Of a stretch of DNA of 33,253 bases, positions 7,067-12,785 are shown piece after piece. Position 1 is the first letter of the stretch. Each line of letters begins with the position of its first letter. The stretch is from positions 1 to 33,253 of the forward strand of contig JAISGY010000002.1 of NCBI GenBank assembly GCA_031262835.1. Reading direction: 5' to 3'. Source of the DNA: Ruminococcus sp. GTDB taxonomy: Bacteria > Bacillota > Clostridia > Oscillospirales > Ruminococcaceae. The notes under the pieces are model-generated. The model made no database searches. It was not told where the DNA came from and worked only from the letters and a program-made list of their open reading frames with translations. The position numbers and the translations under genes were made by a program.

Positions 7067-7942
7067 ATGAAGATAATAAAAAAAGCTGCAAGCTTAATTC
7101 TTGCGATTACATTAATTCTTTCGCTCTCTGTTGCAGTCTCGGCGGCGGGTTACAGCTACTACGCCGTTTCGGGGGTTGTTAACGATGACGGGACGGCAAT
7201 AATTGAGCGGGCGGAGATTGTTGACGGGATAGAGGACGCTGCGGGGAGCGGCGGCAGCGACTATGTTATCGTTGCGGAAGATTACGACTTTAACACCCTC
7301 GACTCCAAGGCATTTTCGGTGAAATTTACCGGCTACCCCGACGGAATAGGCACCGTAAAAACCGTTCCGTTCATAGTCCTAATCCCCTACAGGGACAACA
7401 TTTACAGCTTCTCTCTGCGTGATGTTAACAATAATATCCTCTCCGAAATTGAAATCAACAACGCGCTCGATGCTTCGGATTTTACGGTAAAAGAAACAAG
7501 CGATTCGTTTAACCTCTCATGGAAAGGTGCGAAGGGCTTAACCTATGACATTACCGCCGTTTCGGAAAAAACTTCGCTTCGTAAGGTCTTAATGTATCGC
7601 TCCGGCGAAACGAAATTAGATATACCCTTCGAGTGGCTTGAACCCTCCGACAGCGTTGTCTTCGAGCTTTCCGCCCAAAGCGGCAACGGGACTGTTGTCC
7701 TCTATTCCGACGTCTTTAACACGCCCGAAGGTGTAGCGGCTGTTATTGCAGATGCCGACGGCGGCGAATGGGAAACCTACGCCGATAATTCCGGGCGAAA
7801 TCGTGATGGGGGCGAAGAGCTTTCCGGCAGCGATACGGACGCACTGATAAAAACAATTGCAATTGTCGGCGGAGTTATTGTTCTTGTTATTATCATTGCG
7901 GTTGTAATTATTGTCAGCGCGATAAAAAAGAAAAAGAATTGA
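7067..7942 (+). CDS. surface protein with signal peptide and C-terminal membrane anchor
   Basis: A 291-residue protein of unknown family. It has a signal peptide (MKIIKKAASLILAITLILSL, cleavage near VSAAG), a predominantly beta extracellular part of about 230 residues, and a C-terminal membrane helix (TIAIVGGVIVLVIIIAVVII, about residues 260-285) ending in a basic KKKKN tail, giving type I topology. A longer reading frame from 7037 would bury the signal peptide, so the ATG at 7067, with GGTGAG upstream, is chosen. It lies 4 bp after the M64-like peptidase gene, so the two are almost certainly cotranscribed. It may anchor, present or be a substrate of that peptidase. The function is inferred from context only. 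Confidence 0.75.
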   Translation: MKIIKKAASLILAITLILSLSVAVSAAGYSYYAVSGVVNDDGTAIIERAEIVDGIEDAAGSGGSDYVIVAEDYDFNTLDSKAFSVKFTGYPDGIGTVKTVPFIVLIPYRDNIYSFSLRDVNNNILSEIEINNALDASDFTVKETSDSFNLSWKGAKGLTYDITAVSEKTSLRKVLMYRSGETKLDIPFEWLEPSDSVVFELSAQSGNGTVVLYSDVFNTPEGVAAVIADADGGEWETYADNSGRNRDGGEELSGSDTDALIKTIAIVGGVIVLVIIIAVVIIVSAIKKKKN

Positions 7943-7967
7943 CAAAAGCGGTTTTGTGTGATATAAT
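7939..7967 (+). promoter_or_regulatory. consensus promoter of the histidine kinase gene
   Basis: TTGACA (7939-7944), a 17-bp spacer and TATAAT (7962-7967) make a perfect sigma-A promoter. The -35 box overlaps the stop codon of the preceding gene. A small dyad, ACAAAA-N4-TTTTGT, lies at the -35/spacer junction. Unlike the neighbouring promoters it has no TTGAA-N6-TTCAA repeat. Confidence 0.85.
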
Positions 7968-7993
7968 AGTAAAAAAATCACGCGAGGCTAAAA

Positions 7994-9259
7994 ATGCTTA
8001 AAAAGTTAAGCAGTATTTTCACCAAAATTTTTAACAAAGACCTATCCTTTCGTGTCCGCGTTTTTAACGTCATAGGGCTTACCGGCGTTTTCCTCAGTAT
8101 ACTGTCCGCTGTAAACGCGGTTATGTCGAAGAACCTTATTTTGGTTATAGCATCGCTTGTTGCGGCTGTTGTCGCCGTGATAATGATGTACATATTTACG
8201 TTTACGCGTTTTCGCCTTCCGATAAAGATTATTACCGTTACCGTAGTCTTTTGCACAATATTCCCGCTGATGTTTTTTGAAATCGGGGATTACGGTATGA
8301 TGCTCTTTATCTTAGGCGTTTTATTTTCGTCGGTGCTTTTTGAACGAAAGAAAAACGCAGTGCTCATATGCATCGCGCTGATGTTTTATTATTCCGGGTT
8401 TATTGTTATGAACCATTTCCCGCCGTTTTATTATGAAGACCCGAACTTCCCGGAAATTCGTATGCAGCTCATGACCTTTATCCTTGTTTCCGGAGCGGTT
8501 GCGATAACGGTAATATGGCTCGTTGATGCGTACGAAACGCAGGCGGCGGAATTAAAGGTCCTTAACGACAACAAAGTCGAGTTTTTAAGCAACTTTTCAC
8601 ATGAACTTAAGACCCCTTTAACGTCAATCTCCGGCTTCGCCCAACTCGGCGAACAGATAAGCCTTACCGGCGACCCGTCCTCCGAAAAGGACGTAAAGCA
8701 GATTCAGACAAGCTTCATGAGGATTCACAGGGCAGCAGAACACTTAAAACGAATGAGTAAACAACTCCTTGAAGTTACAATGATTGAACAAGGGGTTATA
8801 AATGTTTCGCTTGCGCCATGCGTTTTTGCGCACGTCGCCGAACAGATTAAGGGGCAGTTTGAAGCGGCGAATGAAAACCGCGGCAACGAGCTTACAGCGG
8901 TGAGTGCAGATAACCTCCCGATTATAAATGCCGACCCCGATAAACTCATACAGGTGCTTTTTAACCTTGTAAAAAACGCCGACCGCCATACCGAGCAGGG
9001 TAGAATTACGATTTCCGCAAAGGCTGAAGCGGACAGGGTTTTAATCTATGTTTCCGATACCGGGAAGGGTATTCCGAATGAACTTATCCCGTTTCTGTTT
9101 AAAAAATACCCCCAGACCGAAATCGGCGGAATAAAGACCGACCACGGAATGGGGCTCTATATCTGCAAGACTTTTGTAACGGCAATGGGGGGCGAAATCT
9201 CGCTTGTTAAGACGTCCGAGACGGGCTCGGAATTCCTTATCTCACTGCCGGTTATTTAG
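7994..9259 (+). CDS. multispanning sensor histidine kinase
   Basis: A 421-residue two-component sensor. The N-terminal half (about residues 20-180) holds five or six predicted membrane helices with short loops and no sizeable extracellular domain. It is followed by a HisKA domain with the phosphoacceptor His203 in SNFSHELKTPLT, an N box (NLVKNADRHT), a G1 box (DTGKGIP) and a G2-like HGMGLYICK. The compact membrane domain suggests sensing within or at the membrane, or through a partner protein. The ATG at 7994 follows GCGAGG. The gene has its own consensus promoter. Its stop codon overlaps by 8 bp the end of a convergent OmpR-type regulator gene, its probable cognate partner. The tail-to-tail order is unusual for a two-component pair. 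Confidence 0.92.
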   Translation: MLKKLSSIFTKIFNKDLSFRVRVFNVIGLTGVFLSILSAVNAVMSKNLILVIASLVAAVVAVIMMYIFTFTRFRLPIKIITVTVVFCTIFPLMFFEIGDYGMMLFILGVLFSSVLFERKKNAVLICIALMFYYSGFIVMNHFPPFYYEDPNFPEIRMQLMTFILVSGAVAITVIWLVDAYETQAAELKVLNDNKVEFLSNFSHELKTPLTSISGFAQLGEQISLTGDPSSEKDVKQIQTSFMRIHRAAEHLKRMSKQLLEVTMIEQGVINVSLAPCVFAHVAEQIKGQFEAANENRGNELTAVSADNLPIINADPDKLIQVLFNLVKNADRHTEQGRITISAKAEADRVLIYVSDTGKGIPNELIPFLFKKYPQTEIGGIKTDHGMGLYICKTFVTAMGGEISLVKTSETGSEFLISLPVI

Positions 9260-9953
9260 TGAAAAAGTTTTGAGAAATTTCAAAGACGTAGCCGCGTGAA
9301 CGAAGGTTTGTTATCGCCATAAAATCGGAACGTTCAAGCTTCGATTTTAGGTTTGAAATATGTTTTTGAAGCGCAAGGGAATCCCCAATCATCGGGCGTT
9401 TCCAGATTTCTTCGTAGATAAATTCGGTGGAAAGCGTCTTCCCTTCGTTTTCAAGGAAAATCATCAGTATTGAAAATTCCTTCGGCGTAAGGGATAAGTT
9501 TTCGCCGTCAAGATAAGCGGAAAGAGTATTTGTGTCGATCTTAAGCCGCCCACCGCGGAGGATATCAACCTCCTTTTTTTTGCGCCTAATCGCCGCCATA
9601 ACGCGTACGCAGAGTTCGTCAAGGTCGTAGGGTTTAGAGATATAGTCGTCGCCGCCTTGAGAGAGCCCTTTTATTATGTCCTCTTTTGTATTTTTCGCGG
9701 AAAGAACGATAACGGAAGCGTTGGAGCGTCCTCTTATTTCGGGCAGAAGGTTTAAACCGTTTCCGTCCGGGAGGTTTATATCAAGCAGGATAACGTCGAT
9801 TTCTTTCCCGGTATCGAAGATAATCCCCTTTGCTTCGGCAATGGATAAGCATTTAAGTATCCGTATTTTCCCCTCGAAAAAGCGGTCTATAACCGCTTCG
9901 TTAAGGTCAAGTATATCGGTTGAATCTTCAATCATAAGTAAAACAGGAATCAT
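9252..9953 (-). CDS. OmpR/PhoB-family response regulator
   Basis: A 233-residue regulator with an N-terminal receiver domain (acidic pocket IEDS near residues 8-11, phospho-acceptor Asp58 in VILLDINLPDG, conserved Lys107 in SKPYD) and a C-terminal winged helix (about residues 135-228, including LSLTPKEFSILMIFLENEG and the wing LRSRGYVFE). It is the likely partner of the convergent histidine kinase, with an 8-bp 3' overlap. Its own promoter has the TTGAA-N6-TTCAA dyad 27 nt upstream of TATAAT, the geometry also seen at four neighbouring promoters, so it is a good candidate for autoregulation and for control of those genes. The ATG at 9953 has GGAG upstream. Family certain; target assignment inferred. 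Confidence 0.93.
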   Translation of the reverse strand: MIPVLLMIEDSTDILDLNEAVIDRFFEGKIRILKCLSIAEAKGIIFDTGKEIDVILLDINLPDGNGLNLLPEIRGRSNASVIVLSAKNTKEDIIKGLSQGGDDYISKPYDLDELCVRVMAAIRRKKKEVDILRGGRLKIDTNTLSAYLDGENLSLTPKEFSILMIFLENEGKTLSTEFIYEEIWKRPMIGDSLALQKHISNLKSKLERSDFMAITNLRSRGYVFEISQNFFTK

Positions 9954-9973
9954 AACGTCACACTCCGTCTTTT

Positions 9974-10022
9974 ATTATACTACCCAAAATTGACAATTTT
10001 CTTATTTTGAAGAATTCTTCAA
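9974..10022 (-). promoter_or_regulatory. response-regulator promoter with TTGAA-N6-TTCAA dyad
   Basis: Reading the minus strand, TTGAAGAATTCTTCAA (10007-10022, a perfect 16-bp palindrome) is followed after 27 nt by TATAAT (9974-9979). The -35 position holds AGAAAA, which is non-consensus. A second dyad, AAAATTG-N-CAATTTT (9986-10000), lies in the spacer. The start codon follows about 14 nt after the expected transcription start. Confidence 0.75.
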
Positions 10023-10054
10023 GTTTTAGTTACCGTAAAATTATTATAGCATAA

Positions 10055-10082
10055 GCGGAAGCGATTTGCAATAAAAAAGTTT
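10055..10082. repeat. 28-bp direct repeat, copy A
   Basis: This matches 10135-10162 at 26 of 28 positions (core GCGGAAGCG-N-TTTGCAATAA), exactly 80 bp apart, in the same orientation. The two copies flank the GC-rich hairpin at 10080-10114. Confidence 0.7.
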
Positions 10083-10114
10083 TGTTCCCCCCGCCGGAGG
10101 CGGGGGGAACAAAA
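10080..10114. repeat. GC-rich hairpin, copy 2
   Basis: A perfect 16-bp stem (10080-10095 with 10099-10114, loop GGA) whose core is nearly identical to the hairpin at 4766-4792, as is the AACAAAA-type tail. It lies between the divergent response-regulator and TM2 genes, upstream of both promoters, so it cannot terminate either transcript. It looks like a dispersed repeat or a boundary element. Confidence 0.8.
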
Positions 10115-10134
10115 CAAAATAAACATATCTTGCG

Positions 10135-10162
10135 GCGGAAGCGGTTTGCAATAAGAAAGTTT
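10135..10162. repeat. 28-bp direct repeat, copy B
   Basis: Second copy of the repeat at 10055-10082. Its end runs into the TTGAA dyad of the TM2 promoter. Confidence 0.7.
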
Positions 10163-10209
10163 GAATTTTTCTTCAATCAAGCATTTTCCGTCAAAAAATC
10201 TCTTATAAT
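10161..10209 (+). promoter_or_regulatory. TM2-gene promoter with TTGAA-N6-TTCAA dyad
   Basis: TTGAATTTTTCTTCAA (10161-10176), the exact reverse complement of the dyad at 4708-4723, lies 27 nt before TATAAT (10204-10209). The -35 position holds GCATTT, which is non-consensus. A second TATAAT at 10214 does not fit the shared spacing. Confidence 0.75.
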
Positions 10210-10242
10210 GAAGTATAATATATTTGATTGGAGAATTCATTT

Positions 10243-10440
10243 ATGAAATCCAAAACAACCGCACTTATTCTTTCAATTCTTTTGGGCGGAATCGGTGTTG
10301 ACAGGTTTTATCTCGGCTATACCGGACTCGGTATCCTTAAACTTTTAACAGGCGGCGGCTTCGTTATCTGGTACGTTATCGACATCATAATGATTGCAAC
10401 AGGAAAACTTACCGCTAAAGACGGCACTGAATTAACTTAA
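10243..10440 (+). CDS. TM2 domain-containing small membrane protein
   Basis: A 65-residue protein matching the TM2 domain: two short membrane helices joined by a conserved loop (ALILSILLGGIGVDRFYLGY, then GILKLLTGGGFVIWYVIDII). TM2 proteins are common small bacterial membrane proteins of unclear role. The ATG at 10243 is chosen because GGAG lies 9 nt upstream; the in-frame TTG at 10228 overlaps that Shine-Dalgarno. It is controlled by the dyad promoter at 10161-10209, which groups it with the surface-protein genes nearby. It ends in a terminator shared with the convergent lipoprotein gene. Confidence 0.88.
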   Translation: MKSKTTALILSILLGGIGVDRFYLGYTGLGILKLLTGGGFVIWYVIDIIMIATGKLTAKDGTELT

Positions 10441-10448
10441 CAAGTACA

Positions 10449-10495
10449 TAAAAAAGGCTCCGCCGGGTTTATAATCCCGACGGAGCTTTTAATTT
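10449..10495. terminator. bidirectional terminator
   Basis: A stem GCTCCG-N-CGGG (10457-10467) pairs with CCCG-N-CGGAGC (10476-10486), with an A run before it and a T run after it. It serves the convergent TM2 gene (plus) and the Thr-rich lipoprotein gene (minus). Confidence 0.85.
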
Positions 10496-10496
10496 G

Positions 10497-11609
10497 TCAC
10501 GGTGTGTAATAATAACCTGTTTCAACTTCGTAGAATTCATAACCGTCAAAGACCATTTCCGAAACGTAATTGTCCTCCGCGTCATAGACGAAAAAGCTGT
10601 CGCCGTCCATTTCAAATCTTAAGGGAACTGTTTCATTAACTTCGGGGGTATACACATACATTAAGCCGTCTTCGCTTATGAACATATAGGTGTTTTCTAA
10701 GTCGTAGTTATAATAAACCACGTCAATTCCGACCCCTAATTCTTCCGCCGCGTCCCGATAATCGGTGCGGTCACCCAAGGATTCCGCATACGCCGCCCAG
10801 TCGAAATACTCGGTGTCGGTGTCATCGTCGGATTGATAGCCGCCGTAGTAATAGTCGTCATAAGCTGTGCTTCCGACAAGGTAATAGTCATATGCGCCGT
10901 CGGAGAAAGTGTCGCCGCCGTCCTCGGTTGTAAGGATTACCGGGTCAATCATCTCGTCATATACGTTTTGTGAAACTATGAGTTTGTTGCTGTATGCTAT
11001 TGCGGTTGCGCCGCCCTGTTCTGTTACGTCATAGTTTTCGTCAAGGTGTTTGTAGCCCGCATAGGCACTGCCGTCAAGTTCAATAACGTCAAGCCACTCG
11101 TGGAAACCGTCATACACATATGTCCCTGTGTAGCCTGTGTAAGGTTCATGCCCCGATAAAACGGCGGTGAGTTCATCAACCTCGAAGATATTCCCGTCTT
11201 CAAAGAGTGACAGCTGATAGTATTCGCCGGCATAGTTTGCGATATAAACGCCGCTGCCGTCCGCTGTCCATGTTGACCTTGCTTCTTCTTGACCGGTTAT
11301 ATTGTAGATAACTTCGCCGTCCGACGTAAGGACAGCAGTGCCGAAGTTGCTGTTGCCCATGATATAATAGTCGGTGTCGAGCGTTATACCGTGCCCTGAG
11401 GCAAGGTCTGCGGCGGACGGTTCGGCTGTTGTTTCTGCTGCTTTTGTTGTTGTAGTCGTTGCCGCGGTTGTCGTCGCCGCTGTTGTTGTGGTTTCTCTTG
11501 AACGGGCGGTTGTTGTCTGTTCGACGGAAGCGTCTTTCGCCGCTCCGCCGCAGGCTGTGAGGGTTGCGGCTGTAAGTATAGCAAGAATAGCCGCTGCTAA
11601 TTTCTTCAT
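10497..11609 (-). CDS. Thr-rich-linker lipoprotein, Tyr/Asp-rich ectodomain
   Basis: A 370-residue lipoprotein. The signal peptide MKKLAAAILAILTAATLTAC ends in the lipobox LTAC with Cys20 as the lipidation site. A Thr/Ala-rich linker of about 40 residues follows, then an extracellular domain of about 300 residues rich in Tyr, Asp and Gly, with several short aromatic beta-like repeats (for example DYYLVGSTAYDDYYYGG). No known family is recognised. The ATG at 11609 is preferred over an upstream in-frame start at 11645 because AAGGAG lies 10 nt before it and the upstream start would sit inside the promoter. The promoter carries the TTGAA-N6-TTCAA dyad. The CPBP protease gene ends just upstream on the same strand. 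Confidence 0.8.
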   Translation of the reverse strand: MKKLAAAILAILTAATLTACGGAAKDASVEQTTTARSRETTTTAATTTAATTTTTKAAETTAEPSAADLASGHGITLDTDYYIMGNSNFGTAVLTSDGEVIYNITGQEEARSTWTADGSGVYIANYAGEYYQLSLFEDGNIFEVDELTAVLSGHEPYTGYTGTYVYDGFHEWLDVIELDGSAYAGYKHLDENYDVTEQGGATAIAYSNKLIVSQNVYDEMIDPVILTTEDGGDTFSDGAYDYYLVGSTAYDDYYYGGYQSDDDTDTEYFDWAAYAESLGDRTDYRDAAEELGVGIDVVYYNYDLENTYMFISEDGLMYVYTPEVNETVPLRFEMDGDSFFVYDAEDNYVSEMVFDGYEFYEVETGYYYTP

Positions 11610-11643
11610 AAGAAAAGTTCTCCTTCTAAACAGAATCACAGTC

Positions 11644-11692
11644 ATTATAACATATGTTTAGAAGGGCTTTTGAAATTTGAATAATTCTTCAA
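11644..11692 (-). promoter_or_regulatory. lipoprotein-gene promoter with TTGAA-N6-TTCAA dyad
   Basis: Reading the minus strand, TTGAAGAATTATTCAA (11677-11692) is followed after 27 nt by TATAAT (11644-11649). The -35 position holds CAAAAG, which is non-consensus. The dyad overlaps the stop codon of the upstream CPBP protease gene. Confidence 0.75.
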
Positions 11693-12597
11693 ATATCGGA
11701 CGGCATTTTATGAAGGAGAGGAGGCATCTTTTTAAGGCTTAAAAGAAGCGGAATAAGCCCTCCGATAAATACCACACCCGAAACGATGAATATAATTATA
11801 AGCGAAGTTTTTTCGGATAACACAGGAGTTAATGTGTAGTTGCTGATGAATACAATTGCGTTGAGCACGAAGTGGGTGAACATTGTCACTAAAATCGAGC
11901 CGTATTTTTCGTAGATATAGCAGAGTCCAAGGCTTAGGCAGAATGTGTAAATAATCTGCGGAAGGGAACCGTGCCCAATCCCGAAAATTATCGACGCTAT
12001 TATCGCAGCGGGGACAAAAGACATCATACCGCGAAGTCTCTTAAATATAAGCCCTCTGAAAAAGAACTCTTCCATAATCGGAGTTATAACCGAAAGGAGA
12101 AGGAAAACAAGGAGAGGGTTCTGCCCCGACACCATCTGATCGTTCGTTAACATTGAGGAGAAAATTTGATGAAGGCTTGTGAGGTTAATGAGGCTTAAGA
12201 AGAAAAGCGAGTACCCCGCGACCGTTAAAGCCATGAAAATATAAGGGAGAACACCCGTCTTAGCAGGCTTTTTTTCATACAGCCCGCGTTTTTTTATATC
12301 CCTTATAAAGAGCGGCAGCATGACGCCGATTGAAAGAAAACCGGTGATAATCGATATGAGTAACATCTGTCCGGCAGCCGCTTCCCTAATCTTCGTGCTG
12401 AGTTCGGTTGAATACTCTAAAATGTTGCCGCCTGTAAACGGATTTGCTTGTGCCAGTGATATTGCGATAGGAATAAATACGATACAATTAACAACAAAAC
12501 TCATTCCAAAATAAATGAGCATGGGATAGATTATGTACCAAACCTTCCCGAAACCCTTCGGCGGTCTTACCCCGGAAATGTTAACCTGTTCTTCCAT
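11689..12597 (-). CDS. CPBP family intramembrane glutamic endopeptidase
   Basis: A 302-residue integral membrane protein of the CPBP (CAAX protease/bacteriocin-processing, Abi) family. The three family motifs are visible in order: EEFFFRGLIF (the tandem Glu plus Arg), GIGHGS, and FTHFVLN. They are embedded in about eight predicted membrane helices. Members cleave substrates within or near the membrane, and some act in bacteriocin maturation or self-immunity. No bacteriocin gene is seen here. The ATG at 12597 has an ideal AAGGAG 6 nt upstream. The promoter is TTGACA-17-TAAAAT (12631-12659). It diverges from the citrate synthase operon. The substrate is unknown. Confidence 0.88.
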   Translation of the reverse strand: MEEQVNISGVRPPKGFGKVWYIIYPMLIYFGMSFVVNCIVFIPIAISLAQANPFTGGNILEYSTELSTKIREAAAGQMLLISIITGFLSIGVMLPLFIRDIKKRGLYEKKPAKTGVLPYIFMALTVAGYSLFFLSLINLTSLHQIFSSMLTNDQMVSGQNPLLVFLLLSVITPIMEEFFFRGLIFKRLRGMMSFVPAAIIASIIFGIGHGSLPQIIYTFCLSLGLCYIYEKYGSILVTMFTHFVLNAIVFISNYTLTPVLSEKTSLIIIFIVSGVVFIGGLIPLLLSLKKMPPLLHKMPSDI

Positions 12598-12630
12598 GAA
12601 AATCTCCTTAAATGAATAATTTGCAATTAT

Positions 12631-12659
12631 ATTTTAAACTAATTCTATATATTTGTCAA
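12631..12659 (-). promoter_or_regulatory. promoter of the CPBP protease gene
   Basis: On the minus strand TTGACA (12654-12659), a 17-bp spacer and TAAAAT (12631-12636), within a very AT-rich divergent intergenic region. Confidence 0.7.
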
Positions 12660-12720
12660 TTTATTTTTTAATTGTTTACATTTTATTAATATTTTGCTTT
12701 GTAACTATTTAATTTTTATA

Positions 12721-12749
12721 TTGACAAAGGTTACAGTATATGTTATACT
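12721..12749 (+). promoter_or_regulatory. promoter of the citrate synthase operon
   Basis: TTGACA (12721-12726), a 17-bp spacer and TATACT (12744-12749). A perfect dyad AGTATA-TGT-TATACT (12735-12749) covers the -10 box and may be an operator. It is the only clear promoter found before the tightly spaced genes up to holB. Confidence 0.8.
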
Positions 12750-12785
12750 TAAATATGGAATATTGGAATTTTGGGAGTATAGAAC

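Noticed and set aside
9990..9995. TTGACA as a plus-strand -35 box near the response-regulator gene
   Set aside because: No -10-like hexamer lies 16-18 bp downstream on the plus strand, and the sequence is explained by the AAAATTG-N-CAATTTT dyad.
10214..10219. Second TATAAT upstream of the TM2 gene as the main -10
   Set aside because: It does not fit the 27-nt spacing shared by the other promoters and has no -35; the TATAAT at 10204-10209 does fit.
12598..12720. AT-rich stretch between the CPBP protease and citrate synthase genes as an origin or RNA gene
   Set aside because: No iterons, DnaA-box cluster or stable fold was seen; the region is accounted for by two divergent promoters.
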